In this document: one piece after another, positions 37,531-46,549 of the stretch
Layout: each line of letters opens with the position of its first letter
How positions within the stretch are numbered: position 1 is the stretch's first letter
Assembly: GCA_017412645.1 (NCBI GenBank)
Contig: JAFPWX010000003.1
Coordinates: forward strand, 1 to 64,000
Origin: Bacteroidales bacterium
GTDB taxonomy: Bacteria; Bacteroidota; Bacteroidia; Bacteroidales; UBA932
Reading direction: 5' to 3'
Length of the DNA stretch: 64,000 nt
Program-made: the position numbers and the translations under genes
The notes under the pieces: model-generated
Told to the model about the DNA's origin: nothing
Databases searched by the model: none
Seen by the model: only the letters and a program-made list of their open reading frames with translations

Positions 37531-38433
37531 ATGAAACAGCGCACACTTAAAAGGGCATACAACTTTGAGGGCAAGGGGCTCCACACGGGAACTTACGCCC
37601 ACATCAGTCTCAGGCCCGCTCCGGCAGGCACAGGAATAAAGTTCATCCGCACCGACATCGGCCGCAGCATTCCCGGTCTTGCCGAATACGTCTCTAATAC
37701 CGCCCGCTGCACCCTTATCAGCGAGGGTCGTGCTTCCGTCTCCACTATTGAGCATGTGATGTCCGCTTTCGCCGGCATGGGCGTGGACAATGCGATTGTG
37801 GAGGTGGACAACCTGGAGATTCCCATTCTGGACGGTAGCGCCCGCTTCTTTGCGGAAGCCATCGCGGCCGACGGTCTGGAGGAGCAGGAAAAGGAGCGCC
37901 GTTACTACGATATCAAAGAGTCGCTGGAGCTTCGTCACGAAGCCACCGGCAGCTGGATTAAAGTTGAGCCGGCAGACCATTTCTCGATAGACGTTACCGT
38001 AGACTTTGGTTCGCATGTGCTCGGAGTGCAGAAGGCCCACTGGGATGAAAGCGTGGATTATCTTTCCCAGATTTCAGTCTGTCGCACTTTCGTGTTCTTC
38101 CATGAGGTGCAGTACCTCGCCGCCCAGGGTCTTGTGAAGGGGGGCGACGTGGACAACGCCATAGTCGTGGTGGAACGCCCTGTTCCCGAAGAGGTTGTGG
38201 CTGACATGGCCGTCAAGATCGGCCATCCCGGCCTCCGTGTGCTTCCTTCGGGTTATCTTTCGAATATTACCCTCAATTTCCCGGACGAATGCGGCCGCCA
38301 CAAGCTGCTGGACCTCCTGGGCGACATGAGGCTTTGCGGCGGATACCTCCGCGCGCACATAACCGCGTACAAACCTGGCCATACACTTAACACCGATACC
38401 GCAAAGGCGGTGCAGAAAATTCTTTCACTCTAA
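37531..38433 (+). CDS. lpxC: UDP-3-O-acyl-N-acetylglucosamine deacetylase (not fused to FabZ)
   Basis: Committed, zinc-dependent step of lipid A synthesis. Zinc ligands and catalytic residues are visible: H75 in EHVMSAF, H257 and D261 in GRHKLLDLL, H284 in KPGHTLNTD and E74 near the active site. At 300 residues it ends right after the deacetylase domain. In many Bacteroidota LpxC carries a C-terminal FabZ dehydratase domain (about 460 residues); here lpxA begins 3 bases after the stop, so FabZ is absent from this gene. Confidence 0.95.
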   Translation: MKQRTLKRAYNFEGKGLHTGTYAHISLRPAPAGTGIKFIRTDIGRSIPGLAEYVSNTARCTLISEGRASVSTIEHVMSAFAGMGVDNAIVEVDNLEIPILDGSARFFAEAIAADGLEEQEKERRYYDIKESLELRHEATGSWIKVEPADHFSIDVTVDFGSHVLGVQKAHWDESVDYLSQISVCRTFVFFHEVQYLAAQGLVKGGDVDNAIVVVERPVPEEVVADMAVKIGHPGLRVLPSGYLSNITLNFPDECGRHKLLDLLGDMRLCGGYLRAHITAYKPGHTLNTDTAKAVQKILSL

Positions 38434-38436
38434 CCT

Positions 38437-39249
38437 ATGGCAAAGATTCATCCCTTAGCAACGGTAGCCCCCGGCGCCAAACTCGGCGAGAACGTGGAAG
38501 TGGGCCCGTATGCTGTTATTTACGACAATGTCGAGATTGGTGACGGAACCGTCATCTATCCTCACGCTACTATTTTTGAATATGTGAAGATGGGCCGCGA
38601 CTGCGCCGTGTTCCCCGGAGCTGTTGTGGGCGCCGTCCCCCAGGACCTCAAGTTTGAGGGTGAGGTCACTTATGTAGAGATAGGCGACCGCGTTACCATC
38701 CGCGAATGCGCTACCATCAACCGAGGCACCGCTGCCAGTGGCAAGCGCGTTACCAAAATCGGCGACGACACCCTTATCATGAGCTACGTACACGTTGCGC
38801 ACGACTGCACTGTTGGCAAGCATTGCATCCTCGTCTCCTTCGTAGGCATAGCCGGCGAAACGGACGTGGACGACTGGGCCATCCTGGGCGGCAGTACCGT
38901 GGTGCATCAGTTCTCCCACATCGGCAAGCATGCCATGGTGGGCGGCGGAAGCAAGGTGAACAAGGACATTCCGCCCTACGCCCTCTGCGGCCGTGAGCCC
39001 GTGTGCTTCGCAGGCGTGAATCTCGTTGGCCTTCGTCGCCGCGGCTTCGACGCCGATGTCATCCGCAACATCCGTGACATCTACGACACCCTCTATTTCC
39101 AGGGCCTGAACATCTCCGACGCCTGCGCCAAGATTGAGGCAGGTTTCCCGGACAGCCCCGAGAAGGAAGAGATCCTGAGCTTCGTCCGCACCTCCAAGCG
39201 TGGCATAGTCAGGGGCAACGATTCCCGCGAAAAGAGCTTTATTGAGTAG
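38437..39249 (+). CDS. lpxA: Acyl-ACP--UDP-N-acetylglucosamine O-acyltransferase
   Basis: First acylation of lipid A synthesis. The 270-residue left-handed beta-helix protein shows hexapeptide repeats from residue 5 and HVAHDCTVGKHCIL with the catalytic His in the expected place. GGSTVVHQFSHIGKHAMVGGG and a C-terminal helical domain with LRRRGF follow. Its TAG overlaps the GTG start of the next gene by one base. Confidence 0.95.
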   Translation: MAKIHPLATVAPGAKLGENVEVGPYAVIYDNVEIGDGTVIYPHATIFEYVKMGRDCAVFPGAVVGAVPQDLKFEGEVTYVEIGDRVTIRECATINRGTAASGKRVTKIGDDTLIMSYVHVAHDCTVGKHCILVSFVGIAGETDVDDWAILGGSTVVHQFSHIGKHAMVGGGSKVNKDIPPYALCGREPVCFAGVNLVGLRRRGFDADVIRNIRDIYDTLYFQGLNISDACAKIEAGFPDSPEKEEILSFVRTSKRGIVRGNDSREKSFIE

Positions 39250-40535
39250 TGGTAGTCTTATCCACTGCTTTTTGTCCTCCGATAGAGTATTTCGCCGTTT
39301 TGGCGGGATACTCTTCGGTTTTTATCGATTCTGGTGAGAACTATCAGAAGCAGAGCTGGCGCAACCGCTGCCGCATCCTTACGGGCAGCGGGCCGCAGGA
39401 TTTGTGCGTTCCGGTGGTTCATTCTTCGAGCCGCGCGATTACCGAGATTCAGGTGGAGTACACCACTCCCTGGGTGGTGAAATTCGAGCGCGCCGTGGCC
39501 TCTGCCTACGACTCATCGCCTTTCTTTGAATTCTACCGTGACGAATTCTTCGCCATTCTGGATTCCCACCCCGCCACCCTTTGGGAGCTTAACCGGCAGA
39601 TAACAGAATGGATTTGCCGGAAGATCGGGGTGGCTGGCGGCGCCGTGGAGGCCACTGCCTCCGATCCGGTTCGCGGCTCCGCCGCTCATCCCTCCCAGCC
39701 TCGCGGCTGGGCCCCTCGAAGCGAAGGAAACCGGGGCCCCCGAAAATCTGCTGATTTTTGGGGTGCTCACGAGGGTGGCACGCCTCTCGGAGGCAGTACC
39801 TCCACAGCGCCGCTGGACCTCAGAGACGCAATCCATCCGAAGCGGCCGAACACCATTCTTGCCGACATGGGCCTGGGCCGTCCGTACTGGCAGGTGTTCC
39901 GCGAGCGTTTCGGCTTTACACCAGGACTGTCGGTACTGGACCTGCTGTTCAACGAAGGTCCCGATTCCATACTCTGGCTTCAGCGGCCGAAGAAGGTTCT
40001 CCTTCATGCCTGCTGCGCCCCGTGTTCCGGGGCGGTTCTGGAGCGCCTTCTGCAGGAAGGCTACCAGCCCGTGGTGTTCTGGTCCAATTCCAACATCACT
40101 CCGAAGGAGGAATACGACCATCGTGAAAACGAACTGCTTCGATACGCGAAAAAGCTTGGTGTGCAGGTGGTGGAAGACGATTACGACCACGCTGCATGGC
40201 GGGATTGCGTAAAGGGCCTCGAGAGTGAGCCGGAGCGAGGCGCCCGCTGCCTCGAGTGTTTCAAGGCGAGGCTACTCCGTGCTGCCGAATACGCCTCCCG
40301 GAACGGATTCCCTATTCTCGCTACTACGCTGGCGTCTTCCCGTTGGAAGAGTCTGGAGCAGGTGGACGAGGCTGGAAGCTGGGCGTGCAGCCGGGTGGAG
40401 GGCGTGCAGTGGTGGCCGCGCAACTGGCGGAAGGGAGGGCTTCAGGAGCGCCGTGCTCAGATAATAAAGGAGCAGGACTTTTACAATCAGACCTTTTGCG
40501 GCTGCGAATTTTCGCGCACGCGTGAGGAATTGTAA
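39249..40535 (+). CDS. WbqC-family domain fused to epoxyqueuosine reductase QueH
   Basis: The 428-residue protein starts with GTG. The N-terminal part (about 1-240) is WbqC-like: STAFCPPIEYFAVL, NRCRILTGSGPQDLCVPV and, near 215-240, FGFTPGLSVLDLLFNEGP. The C-terminal part (about 248-428) is QueH, which reduces epoxyqueuosine in tRNA wobble modification: HACCAPCSG (C255, C256, C259), RCLECFKARL, TTLASSRWKS and NWRKGGLQERR, ending with FCGCEFSR. All the cysteines expected for the iron-sulfur and metal centres are present. The WbqC half is interrupted by an in-frame palindromic insertion covering residues about 130-189. Confidence 0.85.
   Translation: MVVLSTAFCPPIEYFAVLAGYSSVFIDSGENYQKQSWRNRCRILTGSGPQDLCVPVVHSSSRAITEIQVEYTTPWVVKFERAVASAYDSSPFFEFYRDEFFAILDSHPATLWELNRQITEWICRKIGVAGGAVEATASDPVRGSAAHPSQPRGWAPRSEGNRGPRKSADFWGAHEGGTPLGGSTSTAPLDLRDAIHPKRPNTILADMGLGRPYWQVFRERFGFTPGLSVLDLLFNEGPDSILWLQRPKKVLLHACCAPCSGAVLERLLQEGYQPVVFWSNSNITPKEEYDHRENELLRYAKKLGVQVVEDDYDHAAWRDCVKGLESEPERGARCLECFKARLLRAAEYASRNGFPILATTLASSRWKSLEQVDEAGSWACSRVEGVQWWPRNWRKGGLQERRAQIIKEQDFYNQTFCGCEFSRTREEL
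39636..39813. repeat. In-frame palindromic insertion with ~26-bp terminal inverted repeats
   Basis: The left end GCGGCGCCGTGGAGGCCACT and the right end, read in reverse complement, match over about 26 bases with one 1-base gap and two or three mismatches. Internal hairpins include CCCAGCC-TCGC-GGCTGGG and a stem CCCCGAAAATC / GATTTTTGGGG. It adds about 59 low-complexity residues to the WbqC domain without breaking the frame. Confidence 0.75.
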
Positions 40536-40542
40536 AAAAATT

Positions 40543-40592
40543 GCTATATTTGCATCCGTGAAAGAGATAGAGGCCCGAAAGGACCCCTATCT
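40543..40592 (+). promoter_or_regulatory. Promoter and leader hairpin of the rimP-nusA-infB operon
   Basis: The -7 box TATATTTG lies at about 40546-40553, with TTG upstream. A hairpin pairs AGATAGAGG (40565-40573) with CCCCTATCT (40584-40592), one mismatch, leaving about 22 bases before the rimP ATG. Autoregulation of this operon by translation factors is known in other bacteria; whether this hairpin takes part is a guess. Confidence 0.45.
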
Positions 40593-40614
40593 TTCGTTTT
40601 AGAAAGCTCTGAAA

Positions 40615-40887
40615 ATGGACGAAGTAAAACTCAGACAAGTAGCGCAGGCAGCCGCTGAAAAGCAGGGCTGCAGCATTGCCGCCCTTACGCTGGACGACGA
40701 CAACAATATCGAAATCACCCTCGCCAAACCCGGCGCTCCGGTGGAGCTGCAGGACTGCGAATCGGTCCACCGTGCAGTGCTGGCCGCATTCGACCGCGAC
40801 GTGGAAGACTACGCCCTCACCGTCTCCTCCGAAGGGCTCTCCCCGGAAGAGGCCGACCGTCTGCTTGCAGAGGCTCCCGAAGAATAG
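40615..40887 (+). CDS. rimP: Minimal RimP: N-terminal domain only
   Basis: RimP assists 30S subunit maturation. This 90-residue protein matches the RimP N-terminal domain (VELQDCESVHRAVLAAFD, then DYALTVSSEGLS, equivalent to the family's LEVSSPGL) and its place directly before nusA is canonical. Usual RimP has ~150 residues with a C-terminal SH3-like domain; here the stop comes after LLAEAPEE and nusA starts 23 bases later, so no second domain can be hidden. It is either a reduced functional protein or the product of an old truncation. Confidence 0.82.
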   Translation: MDEVKLRQVAQAAAEKQGCSIAALTLDDDNNIEITLAKPGAPVELQDCESVHRAVLAAFDRDVEDYALTVSSEGLSPEEADRLLAEAPEE

Positions 40888-40910
40888 AAACAACAAGAAT
40901 ATCAACCATA

Positions 40911-42197
40911 ATGGACAAGAAAGAAGAAAAAGTAACTCTCATTGATGCCTTCAAGGACTTCAAGGAAGAGAAGAACATCGACCGCCCGGTGATGATGGGC
41001 GTTCTCAAGGACGTGTTCCTGACCCAGCTGGCCAAGACCTACGGCAGCAGCGACAATTTCGACGTCATCGTGAACGTGGACAAGGGAACCTGCGAAATCT
41101 ACCAGAACTTCGAAATCGTGGAAGAGGTGGAGGATCCGGTTACCCAGATGACCCTCGAAGACGTGAAGAAAGATTCCGGAGAAGACGATTACGAGGTAGG
41201 TGACACCTACACCAAGCTCGTTCCGCTCAGCTCCTTCGGTCGTCGTGGCATCCTGAATATCCGTCAGAACCTGCAGGGCCGCATCCTCGACATCGAGAAG
41301 GCCAACGTATACAAGACCTACTCCGAGAAGGTGGGCGAAATCTTCACCGGCGAAGTCTACCAGACCTGGAGCCGCGAAGTCCTTATCCTCGACGAAGACG
41401 GCAACGAGCTGCACATCCCCCGCGAGGAACAGATTCCCGGCGAGCACTTCAAGAAGAACGACACTGTCCGCGCCATCATCAAGAGCGTCGAGCTCCGCAA
41501 TAACACCACTCCGTACATCACCCTGAGCCGTACTTCTCCGGACTTCCTGGAGAGGCTCTTCGAGATGGAGGTCCCGGAAATCGCCGACGGACTCATCACC
41601 GTCAAGAAGGTGGTGCGCGTCCCCGGTGAAAGGGCCAAGGTGGCCGTTGAATCCTACGACGACCGTATCGACCCGATAGGCGCCTGCATCGGCGTTCGCG
41701 GCGGCCGTATCATCGGCATCGTCCGTGAGCTCCGCAACGAGAACATCGACGTGCTGCAGTGGACCTCGAACCAGAAGCTCCTCATCCAGAGGGCTCTCAA
41801 TCCGGCCCGCGTATCCCATATCGACATGGGTGAGACTCCGGAAGACAAGGTCAAGGTATACATGCAGCCCGACGAGGTGCAGAAGGGCATAGGCCGCGGC
41901 GGCGTGAACGTACAGCTGGCCGGAATGCTCGTGGACCGCGAAATCGAGGTCTGGCGCGAAGCCGCAAAGGGCGGCGTGGCGGACGATGAGGAAGATGTGG
42001 CTCTCGAAGACTTCACCAATCCCGAGTACGGTGCCACCATCGACGGATGGGTTATCGACCGTCTCAAGAGCATCGGTTGCGACACCGCCAAGAGCGTGCT
42101 CGCCATCGATCCGGAAGAGCTTGCAAAGAGGGCGGACCTGGAAGACGAAACCGTCGCCGAGGTTCGCAGGATACTTTCCGCAGAATTCGAAGACTAA
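40911..42197 (+). CDS. nusA: Transcription termination/antitermination factor NusA
   Basis: The 428-residue protein has the RNA polymerase-binding N-terminal domain (about 1-125), an S1 domain (about 135-200, GEIFTGEVYQTWSREV) and KH1/KH2 domains (about 225-350; DPIGACIGVRGGRI, ERALNP-type VNVQLAGMLV). A short C-terminal helix-hairpin-helix-like tail contains LKSIGCDTAKSVLAID. It modulates pausing, termination and antitermination. It is third in the conserved order rimP-nusA-infB. Confidence 0.95.
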   Translation: MDKKEEKVTLIDAFKDFKEEKNIDRPVMMGVLKDVFLTQLAKTYGSSDNFDVIVNVDKGTCEIYQNFEIVEEVEDPVTQMTLEDVKKDSGEDDYEVGDTYTKLVPLSSFGRRGILNIRQNLQGRILDIEKANVYKTYSEKVGEIFTGEVYQTWSREVLILDEDGNELHIPREEQIPGEHFKKNDTVRAIIKSVELRNNTTPYITLSRTSPDFLERLFEMEVPEIADGLITVKKVVRVPGERAKVAVESYDDRIDPIGACIGVRGGRIIGIVRELRNENIDVLQWTSNQKLLIQRALNPARVSHIDMGETPEDKVKVYMQPDEVQKGIGRGGVNVQLAGMLVDREIEVWREAAKGGVADDEEDVALEDFTNPEYGATIDGWVIDRLKSIGCDTAKSVLAIDPEELAKRADLEDETVAEVRRILSAEFED

Positions 42198-42220
42198 TTA
42201 TAAATATAAGGGGTTAGCCG

Positions 42221-44938
42221 ATGGCAGAAATTAGAATCAATAAAATCATGCGCCAGTTCAACATCGGACTGGACGACCTCGTGGATTTCCTCAGGGGCCA
42301 GGGTGTCGATGTTGACCAGAACCCGAACGCAAAGGTATCGGAAGAGTATCTTCCGGCAATCCAGAAGCAGTTCGGTGCGGACCTCAAGGCGGCCCAGGAG
42401 GCCGAAGAGAGGGCCATAAAGATTTCCGATATCCTGGAGCAGGGTGGCAAGAAGGGCGAAGAAGCCGAGGACGAGGAGCCCGAAGAGACTCTGGCAATCC
42501 GCAGCAATACCCTTTCTTCCAACAAGAAGAAGGCGGAGCCCAAGCCCAAGCCGGAACCCAAAGCCGAGCCGAAACCGGAGCCAAAGCCGGAACCGGAGCC
42601 GGAACCGGAACCCGAACCGGTGGTTGAGCCTGAGCCGGTGGCAGAGCCACAGCCCGAACAGGCTCCCGAGCCGGTAGAGGAGCCTCAGCCCGAACCAATC
42701 GCTGCCCCCGAACCGGAACCCGCTCCCGCCGAAGAGCCCGCCCCCGAACCGCAGCCCGCTACAACCCCGGCGGAAGACGGTAAGGATGCGCCCGAGCTCA
42801 AGGTAGTGGGCAAAATCGACCTGTCTCAGTTCGACAAGAAGCCGGCCAAGAAGCGCGAGCGCATCGCCAAGGGCACCCAGAAGGTGGATGTGGCGAAGGC
42901 CGGTCAGAATATCGACCGCAACGCTGGTCGTAACAAGAACGCCCAGCCCGCTCAGCCCGCAGGAAAGGGCCGTCGCAGCCGCGACCGCTTCAAGCCTGCA
43001 ATGACTGAGGCCGAGATGGAGGAGATGCAGAAGGAAATCCAGAAGCAGGTGAAGGAGACCTACGCAAAGATGAACGAGGCCTCCGCAAAGAACAAGTTCG
43101 GCGCCAAATACCGTAAGGAAAAACGTGAGCAGGCAGCCCAGCGTACCCAGGAAGAGTTCGCAGAGGTGCTCGCCGGTCAGAATACCCTGAAGGTTACCGA
43201 GTTCGTCACCGTTAACGACCTGGCAACCCTCATGAACAACACTCCGGTGAACAAGGTTATTGCGGCCTGCATGAACCTCGGTCTCATGGTTTCCATCAAC
43301 CAGAGGCTCGACGCAGAGGCACTGGTGCTAGTGGCCGAAGAGTTCGGCTATAAGATCGAGTTCGTGGGCGCTGAGCTCACCAATGAGATCGAGAGCGCCC
43401 AGGAGGCCGACAAGCCCGAAGACCTCCAGCCCCGTCCCCCGGTTATTACCGTCATGGGCCATGTGGACCATGGTAAAACCTCGCTGCTCGACTATATCCG
43501 CAAGACCAACGTCATCGCCGGTGAGGCGGGTGGTATCACCCAGCACATCGGTGCATACAACGTGGAACTCGAGAACGGCCGCCGCATCACCTTCCTCGAC
43601 ACCCCGGGTCACGAAGCGTTCACCGCAATGCGTGCCCGCGGCGCCCAGATGACCGACCTTGCGATTATCATCATCGCGGCCGACGACGCCGTGATGCCGC
43701 AGACCGTGGAGGCCATCAACCACGCCCAGGCCGCCGGTGTGCCCATGGTATTCGCTATCAATAAGATAGATAAGCCCGGCGCCCAGGCCGACAAGATCTA
43801 CCAGCAGCTCTCGCAGATGAACATTCTCACCGAGGCATGGGGTGGTAAGTATCAGTGCCAGGAGATATCGGCAAAGAAGGGTATTAACGTGGACAAGCTC
43901 CTCGACAAGGTCCTTCTGGAAGCCGACATGCTCGAGCTCAAGGCCAATCCGAACAAGGCCGCCAGCGGCGCCGTCATCGAGTCTTCGCTCGACAAGGGCC
44001 GCGGCTATCTGGCAACTATCCTCGTTCAGGAGGGTACCCTGCATCAGGGCGACATCATCCTCAGCGGAAGCTACTACGGCCGCGTGAAGAACATGTTCAA
44101 CGAACGTGGTCAGGTTGTGAAGGAAGCCGGCCCGTCCACTCCGGTGTCGGTGCTCGGTCTCAACGGAGCCCCCGCCGCAGGTGAAAAGTTCAACGTGATG
44201 GCCGAAGAGCGTGAGGCCAAGAGCATCGCCGCCAAGCGTGAGCAGCTCCTCCGCATCCAGGGCATTAAGACCCAGAAGCACCTCACCCTCGAAGAGATTG
44301 GCCGCCGTATCAGCATCGGCAACTTCAAGGAACTCAACATCATCGTCAAGGGAGATGTGGACGGTTCCGTGGAGGCCCTCTCCGACTCGCTCATCAAGCT
44401 CGGCACCGAGCAGGTCCGCGTGAACGTGATTCACAAGGCCGTGGGTGCCATCTCCGAGAGCGATATCCTTCTGGCCGAGGCCTCCGACGCCATCATCATC
44501 GGCTTCCAGGTGCGTCCGTCCGTGGAGGCACGCCGCGCTGCCGAGAAGGAAGGCATCGAAATCCGTCTCTACTCCGTCATCTACGACGCCATCAACGAGG
44601 TGAAGGACGGTATCGAGGGTATGCTCGAGCCCGAAAAGAAGGAAGAGGTAATAGCCACCGCAGAGGTGAAGCAGATCTTCCATATCAGCCGTATCGGCAC
44701 CATCGCCGGATGTATCATGCGTGAAGGCAAGATGGTCCCGAAGGTGCAGGTCCGCCTTATCCGCGACGGCATCGTGGTCTATACCGGCGATCTCGCATCG
44801 CTGCGCATAGGCAAGGACGACGTGAAGGAGGTTGCCGCCGGCAAGGAATGCGGTATGAGCATAGTCGGCTACAACGACATTAAGGAAGGCGACTTCATCG
44901 AAGCCTACAAGATAGTGGAAATCAAACGTACTCTGTAA
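42221..44938 (+). CDS. infB: Translation initiation factor IF-2
   Basis: The GTPase delivers initiator fMet-tRNA to the 30S subunit. The 905-residue protein has an IF2_N domain (about 1-50), a long Pro-Glu repeat linker (about 105-190) and a basic helical stretch. The G domain has G1 GHVDHGKT at about 412-419, DTPGHEAF near 460 and NKID near 512. Domains II to IV complete the C-terminus. The PE-rich linker is simple-sequence and prone to length change. It is followed one base later by the transporter gene. Confidence 0.96.
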   Translation: MAEIRINKIMRQFNIGLDDLVDFLRGQGVDVDQNPNAKVSEEYLPAIQKQFGADLKAAQEAEERAIKISDILEQGGKKGEEAEDEEPEETLAIRSNTLSSNKKKAEPKPKPEPKAEPKPEPKPEPEPEPEPEPVVEPEPVAEPQPEQAPEPVEEPQPEPIAAPEPEPAPAEEPAPEPQPATTPAEDGKDAPELKVVGKIDLSQFDKKPAKKRERIAKGTQKVDVAKAGQNIDRNAGRNKNAQPAQPAGKGRRSRDRFKPAMTEAEMEEMQKEIQKQVKETYAKMNEASAKNKFGAKYRKEKREQAAQRTQEEFAEVLAGQNTLKVTEFVTVNDLATLMNNTPVNKVIAACMNLGLMVSINQRLDAEALVLVAEEFGYKIEFVGAELTNEIESAQEADKPEDLQPRPPVITVMGHVDHGKTSLLDYIRKTNVIAGEAGGITQHIGAYNVELENGRRITFLDTPGHEAFTAMRARGAQMTDLAIIIIAADDAVMPQTVEAINHAQAAGVPMVFAINKIDKPGAQADKIYQQLSQMNILTEAWGGKYQCQEISAKKGINVDKLLDKVLLEADMLELKANPNKAASGAVIESSLDKGRGYLATILVQEGTLHQGDIILSGSYYGRVKNMFNERGQVVKEAGPSTPVSVLGLNGAPAAGEKFNVMAEEREAKSIAAKREQLLRIQGIKTQKHLTLEEIGRRISIGNFKELNIIVKGDVDGSVEALSDSLIKLGTEQVRVNVIHKAVGAISESDILLAEASDAIIIGFQVRPSVEARRAAEKEGIEIRLYSVIYDAINEVKDGIEGMLEPEKKEEVIATAEVKQIFHISRIGTIAGCIMREGKMVPKVQVRLIRDGIVVYTGDLASLRIGKDDVKEVAAGKECGMSIVGYNDIKEGDFIEAYKIVEIKRTL

Positions 44939-44939
44939 T

Positions 44940-46316
44940 ATGGGTTTTCTCACTCCTCCGGCCTTCCTGCCCGAAGAGACCGGCCCCGCAGCAGACGCCC
45001 GCTATAAGCGGATGCGCGCCCAGGTCTTCCTGGGAATCTTCATCGGCTATGCCGGTTTCTACATCGTCCGCAAGAACTTCTCCATGGCTATCCCCATGCT
45101 GGCGCCCCTCGGCTTCGGCAAGGGGGAGCTTGGTATTGTGCTGTCGATGAACGCCATCGCCTACGGCATCTCCAAGTTCGTGATGGCCAGCGTGTCCGAC
45201 CGCAGCAATGCCCGTCGGTTCCTGCCTCTGGGCCTGATCCTGGCCGCTTTGTCGATGGCCTTCATGGTGGTTCCGATTCACTGGATTGGGGCCTCGCACA
45301 AGGGTCTGGCGATTGCGCTCATGGCTGCCGTGAACTTCCTCGTTGGCTGGTTCAACGGCATGGGCTGGCCTCCCTGCGGAAGGGTGATGACCCACTGGTT
45401 CTCCATCAAGGAGAGGGGTACTTGGATGAGCGTCTGGAACTGCGCCCATAATGTGGGTGGGGCCCTTGTCGGGCCGATGGCAGCCTACGGCGCCGTGTGG
45501 TTCGGCAGCTGGCTTTATGGCGCTCACACCGACCTGTATTTCCTGGCGGGAACCTTCCTGTTCCCGGCTGCGGTTGCGGTGCTTATAGCGATTATCGCTT
45601 ACTGCCTGATCCGGGATACGCCGCAGAGCTGCGGTCTGCCTTCCATCGAGAAATGGAGCGGCAACTACGCGGCCGGCTATGACGAGAAGCACGAGAAGGC
45701 CATTTCCACTAAGGAGATTTTCAAGACCGTGCTGAGCAATAAGCTGCTTTGGTACATCGCCTTTGCCAACGCCTTCGTGTATATGGTGCGTTACGGCTGC
45801 CTGGACTGGGCGCCCACTATCCTCACCGAGAACGGCATCGATATCAAGAGCGCCGGTTGGGCCTATTTCGCATATGAGTTCGCGGCCATCCCCGGCACTC
45901 TGGTTTGCGGTTGGCTTTCCGACCATGTGTTCAAGGGCCGCAGGGCTCTTCCTATGATGATCATCATGGGTATCCTTGCGCTCGTGATTGTGGTCTACTG
46001 GCAGAACCTTAACAACCTTAACGTGGTGATTGCGTGCCTGATTGCAATCGGCTTCCTGATCTACGGTCCCGTGATGCTCATCGGCGTGCAGGCCCTGGAT
46101 CTGGCCCCGAAGAACGCTGCCGGCACAGCTGCCGGCCTAACCGGTTTCATGGGCTACGTTTTCGGCACGGCAATCCTCGCCAACGTTGTGATGGGTTACG
46201 CCTCCCAGCATTGGGGCTGGGGCTCCACCTTCGTGCTGCTCATCATCGCCTGCATCCTTTGCATCCTGCTGATTGGCCTCACTTATCGCGCAGAAAAGTA
46301 TCTGGCTGAGAAATAG
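44940..46316 (+). CDS. glpT: GlpT-type organophosphate:phosphate antiporter (MFS)
   Basis: This 458-residue major-facilitator protein of the OPA family has 12 predicted membrane segments. The family signature is near the N-terminus (GYAGFYIVRKNFSMA, IAYGISKFVMASVSDRSNARR), including the substrate-binding arginine of the R-K motif, and DWAPTIL lies in the second half. GlpT imports glycerol-3-phosphate in exchange for phosphate; the exact substrate among sugar phosphates is not proven. It is co-directional and only 1 base after infB, an unusual partner. Confidence 0.85.
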   Translation: MGFLTPPAFLPEETGPAADARYKRMRAQVFLGIFIGYAGFYIVRKNFSMAIPMLAPLGFGKGELGIVLSMNAIAYGISKFVMASVSDRSNARRFLPLGLILAALSMAFMVVPIHWIGASHKGLAIALMAAVNFLVGWFNGMGWPPCGRVMTHWFSIKERGTWMSVWNCAHNVGGALVGPMAAYGAVWFGSWLYGAHTDLYFLAGTFLFPAAVAVLIAIIAYCLIRDTPQSCGLPSIEKWSGNYAAGYDEKHEKAISTKEIFKTVLSNKLLWYIAFANAFVYMVRYGCLDWAPTILTENGIDIKSAGWAYFAYEFAAIPGTLVCGWLSDHVFKGRRALPMMIIMGILALVIVVYWQNLNNLNVVIACLIAIGFLIYGPVMLIGVQALDLAPKNAAGTAAGLTGFMGYVFGTAILANVVMGYASQHWGWGSTFVLLIIACILCILLIGLTYRAEKYLAEK

Positions 46317-46377
46317 GGGAGAGCGCGGGGCTAGTATGGCCGCTCGGGCGCTAAATAAGATTGTTTGCCCAACAAAG

Positions 46378-46484
46378 CCTGGAGCGCAAGTCATTGATAT
46401 ACAGTATTTTCCTTAAAATGCCCTGGCGGATTTGGCCAGGGCATTTTGCGTAACTTATTGATATATAGTTAATTCTACTCCAGG
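46378..46484. repeat. 107-bp REP-like element, copy 1, beside the RAYT gene
   Basis: The element is bounded by CCTGGAG and CTCCAGG. The centre is a perfect 13-bp stem AAAATGCCCTGGC / GCCAGGGCATTTT. Near each end lies the same direct repeat (AAGTCATTGATATACAG and AACTTATTGATATATAG). It has the same length and layout as the copy at 56033-56139. It also looks able to act as a terminator after glpT. Confidence 0.82.
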
Positions 46485-46531
46485 GGGAAAAGTGACCTTG
46501 CTATCATAATTCGTATTCAGGATTCCGAGTT

Positions 46532-46539
46532 TATTGCTA
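46532..46539 (+). promoter_or_regulatory. Probable promoter of the RAYT gene
   Basis: GCTACCTTTGG contains the -7 box TACCTTTG at about 46538-46545, placing transcription start within a few bases of the ATG at 46550, so the mRNA would be nearly leaderless. Confidence 0.45.
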
Positions 46540-46549
46540 CCTTTGGTTC

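Noticed and set aside
40561..40614. A metabolite riboswitch in the rimP leader
   Set aside because: One small hairpin in a leader of about 55 bases is too little for any known riboswitch class.
40888..40910. A frameshift hiding the missing C-terminal domain of RimP
   Set aside because: Only 23 bases separate rimP from nusA, so the domain cannot be encoded in another frame.
42530..42790. Pro-Glu repeats in infB as a mobile or foreign insertion
   Set aside because: Charged simple-sequence linkers between the N-terminal and G domains are normal for IF-2, and there are no inverted repeats at its ends.
43328..44953. 541-codon open frame antisense to infB
   Set aside because: It is a mirror of the highly biased infB coding sequence, with no domain or promoter of its own.
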